Shown: positions 1-8,825 of the stretch, piece after piece | Layout: every line of letters starts with the position of its first letter | How positions within the stretch are numbered: the first letter of the stretch is position 1 | NCBI GenBank assembly: GCA_029259915.1 | Contig: JAJDED010000004.1 | Span: 62,001-126,000, forward strand | Source of the DNA: Planctomycetota bacterium | Lineage (GTDB): Bacteria; Planctomycetota; Planctomycetia; Pirellulales; Lacipirellulaceae | Reading direction: 5' to 3' | DNA: 64,000 nucleotides | Translations under genes and position numbers: made by a program | The notes under the pieces: generated by a model | The model's database searches: none | Told to the model about the DNA's origin: nothing | Seen by the model: only the letters and a program-made list of their open reading frames with translations

Positions 1-588
1 GACGCCAAGCGACGTCCTTGCGACAACTATTGGGCCAGCTTGGTACGCTGCCTAAGAGAAAAGCGCAATCAGTACGCAGGGTTCTTCGTTCACTTGGGAT
101 TTTTTGCCTTAGCGATCGGAATCGTCGGCTCGTCGTTGGGGACCCAACGCCATGAGGTTAGCCTCATGCAGGGACAAACGATCGAATGGGCTGGTCGATC
201 GATCCAACTGGTAGACATTGTCGATCGCCAACTTCCAGACAAGCTCGTTGCCGGCGCGGTGCTAGAAGTTTCTCGCATCGGCGATGTTCCTGTGAAACTC
301 ACTCCGGAACAACACTTGCACCTGCTGCAAAACGAGTGGACCACCGAGGTCGCTATCCAGTCGGACTGGAGCGGGGATCTCTATATGATCCTGCATGGCG
401 GAACGGAAGACGGAGGCGTGAGACTTACCCTGGTCGATAATCCAAGAATGCGTTGGCTATGGCTCGGCGGCTTAACCATGCTGCTGGGGGCAACCGTCTC
501 ACTTTGGCCAAACAAAAAAGCTGCCAGGCAAAACTACAATCAACCCGCGGAATTCAGCGAACAGCCACAAGGTCTCAAGGCGGCCTAA
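1..588 (+). CDS. ccmF: Cytochrome c-type biogenesis protein CcmF, C-terminal part
   Basis: The reading frame is open from the first base of the window, so this is the 3' end of a longer gene; about 195 residues are visible. The segment has the layout of the CcmF C-terminus: a basic cytoplasmic stretch, a membrane helix beginning NQYAGFFVHLGFFALA, a periplasmic domain, and a last helix (RWLWLGGLTMLLGATVSLWP). CcmF is the membrane subunit of the haem lyase that attaches haem to CxxCH motifs of c-type apocytochromes. ccmA follows after 21 bases, then ccmB and ccmC, which supports the assignment. The N-terminal part with the WWD domain lies outside the window. Confidence 0.82.
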   Translation, partial: DAKRRPCDNYWASLVRCLREKRNQYAGFFVHLGFFALAIGIVGSSLGTQRHEVSLMQGQTIEWAGRSIQLVDIVDRQLPDKLVAGAVLEVSRIGDVPVKLTPEQHLHLLQNEWTTEVAIQSDWSGDLYMILHGGTEDGGVRLTLVDNPRMRWLWLGGLTMLLGATVSLWPNKKAARQNYNQPAEFSEQPQGLKAA

Positions 589-609
589 CAGACCGACTCA
601 GCAACCCAA

Positions 610-1320
610 GTGAAGAACCCATCAACAATCACCGATGTCTTGCGAGCTACGAGACTGTCCAAACAGTTCGGTGGGCATGTTGTGTTGCGACAAATCGATC
701 TCAGAATTGCATCTGGAGAGTCCATCGCCGTGATGGGCGACAATGGATCGGGAAAAACTACGCTCTTGCGTTGTCTCGCAGGAATTGCCCAAACGGATGC
801 GGGAGAATTACTTTGGCACGGCGAACCAGCGGGGGCCAGCCCAGAACTGAGTCGCATGCTGGGAATGGTTGCCCACGAGAGCCAGCTCTATCCAAATCTG
901 ACTTTGCAGGAAAATCTCCTGTTCGCCGCAAGAATGACCCGAGTACGCCAACCAGCTAATCAGGTGAGCGATTGGCTGGAGCGGATCGGACTATCGGCGT
1001 TCGCAAACAGTCTGCCGGGCGAAATTTCCCATGGCATGCGTCGCCGTGTTTCCGTAGCGCGTGGATTGATCCACAAACCGCGCCTTGTGTTGATGGACGA
1101 GCCTTTTTCTGGACTCGACACCGAAGGACAAATCTGGCTTGCCGAGTTACTCAACAGTCTGCAGTTACAACATCAAAGCATTTGCTTCACCACGCACGAC
1201 ATAAAACATGCCCAAACCTGCTCTGATCGGGTGCTCGTATTGAAAAACGGATTACTCCTGAAAAAATCGTGCCCTACCCTGCTAGAAAACGATCCCCACA
1301 AACACCATCAAGCAGCTTAA
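610..1320 (+). CDS. ccmA: Haem exporter ABC ATPase CcmA
   Basis: ATP-binding subunit of the CcmABCD transporter, which releases haem-loaded CcmE during cytochrome c maturation. The 236 residues contain a Walker A motif (GDNGSGKTT, about 43-51), an ABC signature in the variant form ISHGMRRR (about 139-146), Walker B LVLMDEP (about 159-165) and an H-loop histidine near 196. The start is GTG at 610. The length is typical for CcmA, and the gene sits between ccmF and ccmB, which separates it from other small ABC ATPases. Confidence 0.88.
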   Translation: MKNPSTITDVLRATRLSKQFGGHVVLRQIDLRIASGESIAVMGDNGSGKTTLLRCLAGIAQTDAGELLWHGEPAGASPELSRMLGMVAHESQLYPNLTLQENLLFAARMTRVRQPANQVSDWLERIGLSAFANSLPGEISHGMRRRVSVARGLIHKPRLVLMDEPFSGLDTEGQIWLAELLNSLQLQHQSICFTTHDIKHAQTCSDRVLVLKNGLLLKKSCPTLLENDPHKHHQAA

Positions 1321-1327
1321 ATTCCCG

Positions 1328-2005
1328 ATGCAAACCGCAACCACCATGTATTGGATTGTTTGGAAAGACCTGGTGTCCGAATATCGGGCTCGACAGGCTT
1401 GGCCCGCGATGTTGATGCTTGGCGTAGTGGTAACCTTTTTATTTAGTGCCCAGTTGGATGCTGTTGGCGAAAGTCAGTCGAGGATGCTTGCGATTCAGAT
1501 TTGGCTCGCCATCTTTTTTTCGGGGATGCTGTCGCTGAATCGATCGTTTGCAGCAGAACGCGTTGAAGGTTGCTGGGACGCGTTGCGACTCTACCCCATT
1601 CATCCTGTTTGGATTTATTTGGCCAAGCTCACGGTTAACGTGCTTGCTCTAGGAGTTCTTCAAGCGGTTGTCTTTATGCTCTGCATAGTACTCTGCAATG
1701 TTCCACTGCTGAATCATCCGTGGCAAGTGGCCCTGCTTGCCTTGCTGGGTAATCTTGGGATCTCGGCGGTCGGTACTCTGTTAGGAAGCGTCTGCTGCTC
1801 AGACCGACAAAGTGCCCCGCTGTTGGCGTTTATGACATTGCCATTAATCACACCGGTGATCGTAGCAGCATCGGAAGCCACAAGGCTTGTCTGCGATGGA
1901 TCAATCGGTGCCGAATGGTGGCGGTGGATTGGTCTGCTTGCCGTTTTTGCTGTGGTGTTTGTCACGGCTGGGATCGTCCTGATTGAATTTCTTATCGAGG
2001 ACTGA
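1328..2005 (+). CDS. ccmB: Haem exporter membrane subunit CcmB
   Basis: A 225-residue integral membrane protein with about six hydrophobic helices, the size and topology of CcmB, the permease partner of CcmA. Characteristic features are the N-terminal WIVWKDLVSEYRAR segment and the conserved motif around AAERVEGCWDALRLYPIHP. It begins 8 bases after the ccmA stop, so the two are probably co-translated. ccmC begins one base after its stop. Confidence 0.87.
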   Translation: MQTATTMYWIVWKDLVSEYRARQAWPAMLMLGVVVTFLFSAQLDAVGESQSRMLAIQIWLAIFFSGMLSLNRSFAAERVEGCWDALRLYPIHPVWIYLAKLTVNVLALGVLQAVVFMLCIVLCNVPLLNHPWQVALLALLGNLGISAVGTLLGSVCCSDRQSAPLLAFMTLPLITPVIVAASEATRLVCDGSIGAEWWRWIGLLAVFAVVFVTAGIVLIEFLIED

Positions 2006-2006
2006 G

Positions 2007-2705
2007 ATGAATCAACACACCAAATCACATTCCCATTTTCGCCCCATCTATGTAGGAACGGCCTGCGTGATGACCGCTGCCCTGGTAATGGCACTCTATT
2101 TTGCTCCCACGGAAGAAACGATGGGGCATGTGCAACGGATTCTGTACCTTCACGTCTCGGTCGCCTGGATTGGATTGTTGGGGTTTGCGGTGATGGGTGC
2201 CGCAGCCATGGCATACCTTTTCCGACGCGATCTGGATTGGGACTGCTGGTCGCAAGCGGCAAACGAAGTCGGCTGGCTTTGTTGTAGTTTGACATTACTA
2301 ACCGGCTCACTCTGGGCACATTCCGCGTGGGGAACCTGGTGGACCTGGGATCCTCGGCTAACCACGATGTTCATTCTTTGGGCTCTCTGTTCATGTTGTC
2401 TGGTTGTTCGCGGAAGTATCGAGCACCCTCACCACAAAGCACGACTTGCCGGGATCATAGCGGTTCTCGGACTGATCGATTTGCCACTGGTCGTGATGGC
2501 AACAAGATGGTTTCGCGGTGTTCATCCGGTTTCGCCGGAGATGGAACCGACCATGCGGATAACGCTCTTACTAAACGTTGTCGCGTTTACAATTTTTTTC
2601 ACAGTACTTTTCCTAAGACGGCGCAGCCAACTGCTGTCGGAAAGGTTACTGCATAGTCTGGAAATCCAAACACTGAAAATTAGGGAAATGGAGATTTTGA
2701 CATGA
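2007..2705 (+). CDS. ccmC: Haem-handling protein CcmC
   Basis: A 232-residue six-helix membrane protein that delivers haem to CcmE. It has the tryptophan-rich WWD domain (WAHSAWGTWWTWDPRLT, about 103-119), flanked by a conserved histidine near 49 (LYLHVSVAW) and another in the later periplasmic loop (RGVHPVS). ATG at 2007 is preferred because it directly follows the ccmB stop; an in-frame TTG at 1983 lies inside ccmB. The stop overlaps the start of the next small gene as ATGA. Confidence 0.9.
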   Translation: MNQHTKSHSHFRPIYVGTACVMTAALVMALYFAPTEETMGHVQRILYLHVSVAWIGLLGFAVMGAAAMAYLFRRDLDWDCWSQAANEVGWLCCSLTLLTGSLWAHSAWGTWWTWDPRLTTMFILWALCSCCLVVRGSIEHPHHKARLAGIIAVLGLIDLPLVVMATRWFRGVHPVSPEMEPTMRITLLLNVVAFTIFFTVLFLRRRSQLLSERLLHSLEIQTLKIREMEILT

Positions 2706-2854
2706 CCACTTTGATTGTGACGTATGTGATTTGTGCGTTTGCTGTTGCACTGTACATCCTGCGGATGAGCGGTCTCCAACGACAAATCTTAAAACGAATG
2801 GCAGCACAGCAGTTGCCCTTGCAAAGTTCGGCAGCAGAAAAATCTGGGGATTAA
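2702..2854 (+). CDS. ccmD: Small CcmD-like membrane protein
   Basis: A 50-residue frame that overlaps the ccmC stop by ATGA at 2702-2705. It encodes one N-terminal helix (TLIVTYVICAFAVALYIL) followed by a basic segment (RMSGLQRQILKRM) and a short polar tail. CcmD in other bacteria is a one-helix protein of about 45-70 residues, encoded right after ccmC, that helps release holo-CcmE from CcmABC. Position, translational coupling, size and topology all fit. CcmD sequences are too divergent for residue-level proof, so the name rests on context. Confidence 0.72.
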   Translation: MTTLIVTYVICAFAVALYILRMSGLQRQILKRMAAQQLPLQSSAAEKSGD

Positions 2855-2856
2855 CG

Positions 2857-3882
2857 ATGGTTCGACAATGGGCCTGGAGAAATCTATTCACGTCTGCCGG
2901 CAGGACAACGATCCTCACTGTCGTGCTCTGCACGGTTTTCTTGCGCATTAGTCCAGCTTTCGCCAACACAGGCAGCATTCGGGGAACCATCCTCAACGGA
3001 AGTCACAACCAGCAACCGATGGAGAATGCGCAAGTCGTACTACGGGCGCAGCTCCAAAGACAATTTCTTGTTATTGAAGAAACAACGACTGATGCTGCAG
3101 GCATGTTCCAGTTTGATGAATTGCCCGTTGAAGACGGAATCCAATACATTCCAGGTGCCAACCAGGGAGAAGTCCATTACCCCAGCCAGCCCGTTCTGCT
3201 AACGCGCGAGAAGCAAACAGCCGACGTCACAATCGTCGCTTACGAGTCCGCAACAGAACCCAATCCGCTGCTGATTCACGAACACGAAATCGACGTGCAT
3301 CCCACCCCAGGCGCCTTAGAATTCACGGAGTCGATGATTATCGAGAACCCCTCGAAGTTTTCCTATGTTGGACAAGCAAACGACAAACCCGATCGCGTCG
3401 TTACATTTCGGCTCTCGATTCCACAGGACTTTGAAAAAGTGACCTTTGAAAAGGAATTTTTTGGACGACGCTTTTTGCTGGTCGACGGGAAACTGCTGAC
3501 GGGAATTCCCTGGCCGCCGGGCAAACGCCGATTGAAGTTTACCTATGTCATCCCAAATGACAGCAACAAAGCCCACTGGCGACGAACCGTGGACCTGCCT
3601 TGCTCAGAGATGCGGTTGACCGTAAATACCGACAACCCGGCTAACGTCTGGTGCAATCTCGACTCGTCGCGCTCAATCACTGGCGAAAGTGTAACATACA
3701 CCACATCCGGCAGCACATTGCCCGTAGGCCATGAAATCGAGCTGCAGATCGGTGAATTATCTACATCACTGATGGCATACGGCCGCTGGACCGCGCTGGC
3801 GATTCTCGTCGCCATTGTCGGCGGGACGAGTTTTCTCTTAAGTCGACAGGAAAAGTCACCCGGCGACAATCGCTCTCGCTGA
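2857..3882 (+). CDS. Secreted/membrane protein with carboxypeptidase-regulatory-like domain
   Basis: 341 residues, starting 2 bases after the ccmD-like stop. The N-terminus is a signal peptide ending about AFA at 36. Then comes a beta-sandwich of the carboxypeptidase regulatory/CNA-B type (GSIRGTILNG ... AGMFQFDELPVEDG), a second beta-rich region, and a C-terminal membrane helix (WTALAILVAIVGGTSFLL) with a short basic cytoplasmic tail. The protein therefore probably faces the periplasm. No catalytic motif is visible. Its place at the end of the ccm operon suggests an envelope role linked to cytochrome or copper handling, but this is inference. An in-frame upstream start at 2731 lies inside ccmD and is not used. 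Confidence 0.65.
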   Translation: MVRQWAWRNLFTSAGRTTILTVVLCTVFLRISPAFANTGSIRGTILNGSHNQQPMENAQVVLRAQLQRQFLVIEETTTDAAGMFQFDELPVEDGIQYIPGANQGEVHYPSQPVLLTREKQTADVTIVAYESATEPNPLLIHEHEIDVHPTPGALEFTESMIIENPSKFSYVGQANDKPDRVVTFRLSIPQDFEKVTFEKEFFGRRFLLVDGKLLTGIPWPPGKRRLKFTYVIPNDSNKAHWRRTVDLPCSEMRLTVNTDNPANVWCNLDSSRSITGESVTYTTSGSTLPVGHEIELQIGELSTSLMAYGRWTALAILVAIVGGTSFLLSRQEKSPGDNRSR

Positions 3883-3975
3883 TTACCATGCACATATTGC
3901 AAGGCATCTGCATGGAAGTTTCCTGCCGCTCTGATTAAGATAAAGTTAGTGGCGCGCCTTATATGCGGCAATTAG

Positions 3976-3996
3976 CCGGACCGCCACGCGGTCCGG
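3976..3996. repeat. Palindromic repeat P1, copy 1
   Basis: Perfect 9-bp arms CCGGACCGC and GCGGTCCGG around CAC, between the ccm operon and the histidine kinase gene. A second copy in inverted orientation is at 35614-35634, and identity extends a few bases beyond the arms (TAG before, AAT after). This indicates a dispersed element rather than a chance hairpin. The rest of 3883-4041 shows no gene. Confidence 0.75.
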
Positions 3997-4041
3997 AATA
4001 TCCAAGCTGTATGTAATTTCCAGCGAACCTGCGGTACCAAG

Positions 4042-5487
4042 ATGGCAATCTCGAGTCTTCATTCGCGCTTAGCCAGGATGGCATCGAAGTTCTTTTGGTG
4101 GGCGCTCTCGGTCCCCCTATTCTTCAAAATCATGGGCATTGGGCTTCTTGTTGCCTTGGTGTTCGGAGGTGTCACGCTCGTCGCGATCCGGAATAGCACC
4201 TCACGAGGACTCTATCAGGCGGCAAAGCAAAGAGCTAAGTCCGTAGCGCAAGCCCTTGCCACCGGTTTGGAAGAACCGATGGAATCTGGAAACATCGAAT
4301 CCGTGAATAAGAGTCTGAAGCGGATAAATGTGTTACTTTCCGATGTTCGGTATGTCGTGATACGCGATGGCACTGGTCGCACGATCGCTCGGATACCGGA
4401 AGAGGAAACCGTCGACGAACAATCTTATCCCGAAACACAAATTATCGAGTCCGACTCCCAGGCCGAAACGATATTCAATCCAGAAAAACTCTTTTTTAGG
4501 GTCACAACTCCTATTGATAGTGGCCGTCAGGGGATGTTGGAAATTGGCATCACCGACCGATCGATCGAATCGCAGCTCGACTCGGTAACTCAGTCGATCA
4601 TAATCACTCTCGCCTTTTGTGCCGTCATTGGTGCAGGTTTGGCGCTGTTGCTAACCTACATTTTGACGCATCCCATCCAGCATCTTGCGCAGGCTGCCAA
4701 CCGGATTCGCAGCGGCGACTTCGAAGCACGAGCGAACGTCTTCTCCGCAGACGAGGTCGGGCGACTGGCTGTGGCTTTTAACCAAATGTCCGAGGCTCTT
4801 CAGACTTTCCGACAGGAAGTACAGCAAAAAGAAAAGGCGCGTCTCGGGCTTATCGAAAAAATTGTTCACGCACAGGAAAAAGAGCGCAAAAGTATCTCAC
4901 GCGAACTGCATGACCAATTGGGGCAATCCCTCTTGGCCTTGTTGCTTGCCGTACAAGCGTTGAACAGGGAGAGTCGGGTTTCAGAGGATTCGCTAAATAA
5001 TATCGAGGGACTGATTCGCGAAGTGTTGGAAGAAGTGAGGCGACTCGCTTGGGGAATGCACCCTTCCGTACTCGACGACTACGGGCTGGATATCGCCCTG
5101 TCGCGTCTGACCGAGAAAATCAGCGATCACTCCCAACTCGCTATTGATTACCAATACAGTGGAGTCCCTGATTCAGAACGGCTCCCTGCCCAAGTGGAAG
5201 TTACCCTTTACCGGATTGCTCAGGAAGGAATCTCCAATGTGGTTCGCCACTCCAACGCTACGCAGTCAAGTGTTGTTGTACTCCAACGCCAAGATGAAGT
5301 CTTGCTGTTGATCGAAGATAATGGCAGCGGATTTGATAGTAACCTGGTACAACAAAAATTGGAAAGCGGCCTGGGCTTGACCGGAATGAAAGAGCGGGCC
5401 GCATTGCTCGGGGGCGATTGTGCGGTAGAATCAGTATTAGAGATAGGTACCACGATTCGAGTCAAAATTCCTTTAATCAAGGCTTAA
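4042..5487 (+). CDS. NarL-family sensor histidine kinase with HAMP domain
   Basis: 481 residues. Order: membrane helix about 22-48, extracytoplasmic sensor about 50-183, second helix about 185-208, HAMP about 208-262, coiled coil, HisKA_3 dimerisation domain with the phospho-accepting histidine in SRELHDQLGQ (H290), and an HATPase_c domain with an N box (QEGISNVVRHSNA) and G boxes (EDNGSGFD, GLGLTGMKERA). It should autophosphorylate and pass the phosphate to the response regulator that begins one base after its stop. The sensor domain has no recognised ligand motif, so the signal is unknown. Confidence 0.88.
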   Translation: MAISSLHSRLARMASKFFWWALSVPLFFKIMGIGLLVALVFGGVTLVAIRNSTSRGLYQAAKQRAKSVAQALATGLEEPMESGNIESVNKSLKRINVLLSDVRYVVIRDGTGRTIARIPEEETVDEQSYPETQIIESDSQAETIFNPEKLFFRVTTPIDSGRQGMLEIGITDRSIESQLDSVTQSIIITLAFCAVIGAGLALLLTYILTHPIQHLAQAANRIRSGDFEARANVFSADEVGRLAVAFNQMSEALQTFRQEVQQKEKARLGLIEKIVHAQEKERKSISRELHDQLGQSLLALLLAVQALNRESRVSEDSLNNIEGLIREVLEEVRRLAWGMHPSVLDDYGLDIALSRLTEKISDHSQLAIDYQYSGVPDSERLPAQVEVTLYRIAQEGISNVVRHSNATQSSVVVLQRQDEVLLLIEDNGSGFDSNLVQQKLESGLGLTGMKERAALLGGDCAVESVLEIGTTIRVKIPLIKA

Positions 5488-5488
5488 G

Positions 5489-6148
5489 ATGCCCATCCGT
5501 ATTTTAATTGCGGACGACCACGCCGTTTTTCGTAGTGGACTGAAATCTCTACTGGAAAACGAGCCCGACCTGGAGGTCGTGGCAGAAGCGGGAGATGGTC
5601 TGGCTACAGTCAAAGCTCTCAATCGGTACAAAATTGATGTCTTACTGCTCGACCTTTCTATGCCAAAAATGTCTGGCTCCCAGGTCGCCGCAGTTGCCCT
5701 GAAAGAAATTCCTGACCTGGCGATTGTCGTGCTCACGATGCACGAAGACGAATACTACATGAAGGAATTGTTCAAGATTGGCGCCAAAGCTTTTGTACTA
5801 AAAAAGTCGACTGGAACCGAACTTATTCAAGCAATCCGAGTCGCTTCCCGGGGCGAACAATTTATCGATCCCGCGCTAGCAGGACAGGTCATTTCATCTT
5901 ACGTAGGACATACTCCAACTCGAAACAAAGAGGGAAGACTCGATCTTCTCACTCCCCGCGAACAAGAAGTTTGCAAGCTGCTAGCATTCGGTCACACAAA
6001 TGCCGAAATCGCTGCAAAGCTTTTTATCTCCGAGCGCACCGTCGAATCCCACCGTACCAATCTCTTAGGCAAACTAGATCTTAAGGGCCGCGCAGAGCTT
6101 GTACGGTTTGCCATCGACTACGGACTTCTCAAGCTTGGCGAACCGTAG
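5489..6148 (+). CDS. NarL/FixJ-type response regulator
   Basis: 219 residues: a receiver domain (about 1-120) with the acidic pair at DD9-10, phospho-acceptor D55 in LLLDLSMPKMSG and the conserved lysine in VLKKSTG. A LuxR-type helix-turn-helix follows (about 150-212, LTPREQEVCKLLAFGHTNAEIA). It is the cognate partner of the kinase encoded just upstream. Target genes are not known; the next genes downstream are the CxxCH PEP-CTERM pair. Confidence 0.9.
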   Translation: MPIRILIADDHAVFRSGLKSLLENEPDLEVVAEAGDGLATVKALNRYKIDVLLLDLSMPKMSGSQVAAVALKEIPDLAIVVLTMHEDEYYMKELFKIGAKAFVLKKSTGTELIQAIRVASRGEQFIDPALAGQVISSYVGHTPTRNKEGRLDLLTPREQEVCKLLAFGHTNAEIAAKLFISERTVESHRTNLLGKLDLKGRAELVRFAIDYGLLKLGEP

Positions 6149-6320
6149 TTTCTACGGAGCCCCTCTGTAATATCCCGAATGGTTGTCGGGAAAAAATGGA
6201 TCCCAATCCCGGATGAGCCCGTCTGCACATCGTGGTTAGACTCGGTTTAGACAGTCCGATCGGCGGACGTCAACAAGTTTTATCCAAGTTAAGGCAGGGA
6301 TCTATTGAAGGAGAAGAATC

Positions 6321-6902
6321 ATGCAAGCAACTCTCAAGTGCTTAGGACTGCTCTCGCTAATTGGTTTTAATCTGATAGCAGTTAGCGACACAGCCCAAGC
6401 GAAACCTAGTTTCGCAAGTGCATGCAATGGTTGCCATTTCAATCCCGGCGGCGACCTCGACATTCTCCCCTCAGACCTGCTTGAAGTCGAAGCGGGTGAA
6501 ACCGCCCAACTCACCTTCTCCATCACCGACAATCCAGGTGAAGAAGGGGCATTAAGCCTCTCCGGCATCAATACCGCTGTGTTCGGCGCGACGGTCGGTA
6601 CGGGTTGGACAAGCCAGGCAGGGGGTGCTTGGTATACCACAAAAGACTTTGAAGGCACCAAATCGGTTTCGCTAGCTCTGACTATCGATCCCAGCGTGCT
6701 GACGGGCGACTACATCATTCCCGTAATTTTTGCCGGGGGCGAACCCGAGCCACCGGAAGAAATCCAGTGGTCGACTACACGCTTTTTCACGGTGCGTGTT
6801 AGTAATCAATCAATACCTGAACCCGCTTCGCTAGCGTTAGCAATGGTGGGAATTATTGCAATCGGATCGTCCAGGCTGCTCAGTTACAAGCAGGCTGTTT
6901 AA
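6321..6902 (+). CDS. PEP-CTERM protein with single CxxCH motif (first of pair)
   Basis: 193 residues. Signal peptide to about 27 (TAQA), then a haem-type motif CNGCH (C35-H39), a beta-rich domain, and a C-terminal PEP-CTERM signal (IPEPASLALA, hydrophobic helix, short basic tail). Such tails are recognised by exosortase; none is encoded in the window. The layout resembles secreted choice-of-anchor proteins that carry an N-terminal CxxCH. The start is set by the Shine-Dalgarno AAGGAGAAG at 6308-6316. If haem is attached, the neighbouring ccm genes could do it, but this is inference. Confidence 0.72.
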   Translation: MQATLKCLGLLSLIGFNLIAVSDTAQAKPSFASACNGCHFNPGGDLDILPSDLLEVEAGETAQLTFSITDNPGEEGALSLSGINTAVFGATVGTGWTSQAGGAWYTTKDFEGTKSVSLALTIDPSVLTGDYIIPVIFAGGEPEPPEEIQWSTTRFFTVRVSNQSIPEPASLALAMVGIIAIGSSRLLSYKQAV

Positions 6903-6933
6903 TTTCACGCGTAAGTACAAAAGGAGAATGATG

Positions 6934-7650
6934 ATGTCCATCAACATTGGAAACTTGGGTTTCCCTCGCGCCGTCGGCACCTTGGCAATTGCCTGCATGC
7001 TCGCGGGTTTGAACAACACGGCCTACGGTTGGCCACCCTCTGCAATTAGCACAGGCAACAGTTGCAAGACTTGCCACGGATCAACGGGAGGAGAAACGGA
7101 TCGAGCCGGCGCTCTCCAAGTGGTTGGCGAAGGAATGCTCGATCTTGATGTAAGCCGAAACGATGGCGCAACTCGAGGTGCTATTCCTTTCTTCACGGTA
7201 GCCCCTGGAGACACCGTTGAGTTGACCATGAATGTTCTCGATGGAAGCGATAAATATGCTGTCCAACTGAAACGCCTAGAGACCGCTGGCGTGCTTGGCC
7301 CTGCCAGCACCGACTTCCTGACAGGCTATGGCGCCGACGTAGCGTGGTTTGCCCAGGGACCGTTACCTGCCACGTACTTCACAAGTGTTACAGGGTTTGG
7401 CCCCGTCGGGACGTCCTGGGGCGGTGGGCCTGATCCATATTCCTTTTTCTTGACCGTGGATGCTAACACACCAATTAACACCTACGACCTTGAATACGCT
7501 GTTGCAGGTAAGTTTAGCGGCGGCAAATTTTATGGTGATAAACACTTTTACCTAAACGTCATTCCTGAGCCAGCGACTCTGGTACTCATGAGTCTTGCAG
7601 GCCTCGGAATAGCAACGATGCGACAGAAGAGGCAACTAGCTTTGATGTAG
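6934..7650 (+). CDS. PEP-CTERM protein with single CxxCH motif (second of pair)
   Basis: About 238 residues. Three consecutive ATG codons occur at 6928, 6931 and 6934; the last is best spaced from AGGAG at 6922-6926. A signal peptide is followed by the haem-type motif CKTCH (about 44-48), a beta-rich body and a PEP-CTERM tail (VIPEPATLVLMSLAGLGIATMRQKRQ). The body resembles choice-of-anchor V (reelin-like) domains, though this is only a fold-level impression. The gene lies 31 bases after the first PEP-CTERM gene and is probably co-transcribed. Confidence 0.72.
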   Translation: MSINIGNLGFPRAVGTLAIACMLAGLNNTAYGWPPSAISTGNSCKTCHGSTGGETDRAGALQVVGEGMLDLDVSRNDGATRGAIPFFTVAPGDTVELTMNVLDGSDKYAVQLKRLETAGVLGPASTDFLTGYGADVAWFAQGPLPATYFTSVTGFGPVGTSWGGGPDPYSFFLTVDANTPINTYDLEYAVAGKFSGGKFYGDKHFYLNVIPEPATLVLMSLAGLGIATMRQKRQLALM

Positions 7651-7670
7651 TGACAAGGATGCCGTCTTAC

Positions 7671-7723
7671 GCGGGAGGGAGAGTCGACATGTGGCGACTC
7701 TCCCTTCACCGCGGGGATTTTTC
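7671..7723 (+). terminator. Hairpin terminator after the PEP-CTERM pair
   Basis: Perfect 10-bp arms GGGAGAGTCG (7677-7686) and CGACTCTCCC (7695-7704) with an 8-base loop. Outer pairing of CGCGG with CCGCG is possible, and a run of five T follows at about 7719-7723. It ends the two-gene PEP-CTERM unit on the plus strand. Confidence 0.6.
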
Positions 7724-7862
7724 GAACGGAAGTATTTAATAGTTAAATCGTTGGGCCGCTAGCGAACTGAAAACAACGCTCTCCTAAGATTACAGAAACG
7801 CCAGCGACCCAGAGATGTTTTGCAGGGGTAACCGGATTTCTAGATTACATGGAGTTAGAAAG

Positions 7863-8825
7863 ATGGTAGCTAACAATTCTGAGTCGCTGGATTTCGATGA
7901 CGACTTGTCTGAAGACAATTCACCAGATTTAGTCCTAGGTCAAAACCAACGTATCACGCGAATTGCCCACCATGCCAACCGCGCCGCACAAGTTGGCTGC
8001 ACGGTTCTCATCACCGGTGAGACCGGAACCGGCAAAGAAGTCTGGGCGCGCATGCTACAGCGCCTTGGGCCACGTCGAAACGAGCCATTCGTTCCAGTCA
8101 ATTGTGCCGCTCTCTCTCCAAGTCTCGCTGAAAGCCAGCTATTCGGACACGTTGAGGGTGCATTTACGGGAGCTGCCGGCGCGAGCCTCGGTGTTTTTCG
8201 CACTGCCGAAAGTGGAATCGTGTTTCTCGACGAAGTGGGCGATATGCCCTTGGAGTTACAGCCAAAGTTGCTCCGAGTTTTGCAAGAGCGCGAAGTGACT
8301 CCCGTGGGATCGTCGCAACCAATTCGCTTCGATGCCCAAATCATCACGGCAACCAATCGCAACTTGGAACATGAGGTCGAAAAAGGCCGTTTCCGCGAGG
8401 ACTTGTATTATCGACTCAATCTAGTCGAGCTGCACATGCCCTCCTTGCGCGAGCGACCAGAAGACATCCCGGAGTTCATCGCGTATTTTTCAGAAAAATT
8501 TTCGAGAGAACACCAACTACCCCTATGGCAACCCGAGCCAGAAGTTCTCAAACAATTCTGCGAGTACCGTTGGCCGGGGAATATCCGTCAATTGAGTTTC
8601 GTTATCGAGCAAGCCTATATCCTGCAACGCGAGCCTGTGTTGCCCAATGCACCACCGGTAAATACCGAAGAGGCAACAACATTACCCTTTACCGACTTGG
8701 ACAGGCTGCGTCGAATTGCGGTAGAACAGGCCCTCTGTACATCCCGCGGCCACAGAGGCCGTGCCGCCCACTTGTTAGGAGTGCATCCCAACACGTTGAC
8801 CCGACTCATGGCAAAATCGTGTTAG
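7863..8825 (+). CDS. Sigma-54-dependent transcriptional activator without receiver domain
   Basis: 320 residues. An AAA+ domain carries Walker A GETGTGKE, the sigma-54 contact loop GAFTGA, Walker B GIVFLDEVGD and the arginine-rich sensor segment NLVELHMPSLRERPEDI. The C-terminus is a Fis-type helix-turn-helix (SRGHRGRAAHLLGVHPNTLTRL). There is no N-terminal receiver or GAF domain, only an acidic 30-residue stretch, so control is probably by another protein or by expression level. ATG 7863 is preferred over the upstream in-frame 7815. Sigma-54 regulators such as PrsR control some PEP-CTERM genes, so the adjacent pair is a plausible target, but I found no clear GG-N10-GC promoter upstream of them. 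Confidence 0.85.
   Translation: MVANNSESLDFDDDLSEDNSPDLVLGQNQRITRIAHHANRAAQVGCTVLITGETGTGKEVWARMLQRLGPRRNEPFVPVNCAALSPSLAESQLFGHVEGAFTGAAGASLGVFRTAESGIVFLDEVGDMPLELQPKLLRVLQEREVTPVGSSQPIRFDAQIITATNRNLEHEVEKGRFREDLYYRLNLVELHMPSLRERPEDIPEFIAYFSEKFSREHQLPLWQPEPEVLKQFCEYRWPGNIRQLSFVIEQAYILQREPVLPNAPPVNTEEATTLPFTDLDRLRRIAVEQALCTSRGHRGRAAHLLGVHPNTLTRLMAKSC

Noticed and set aside
6149-6320. Sigma-54 promoter upstream of the PEP-CTERM pair
   Set aside because: I looked for GG-N10-GC with flanking consensus on the plus strand and found none with correct spacing, so I do not list one.
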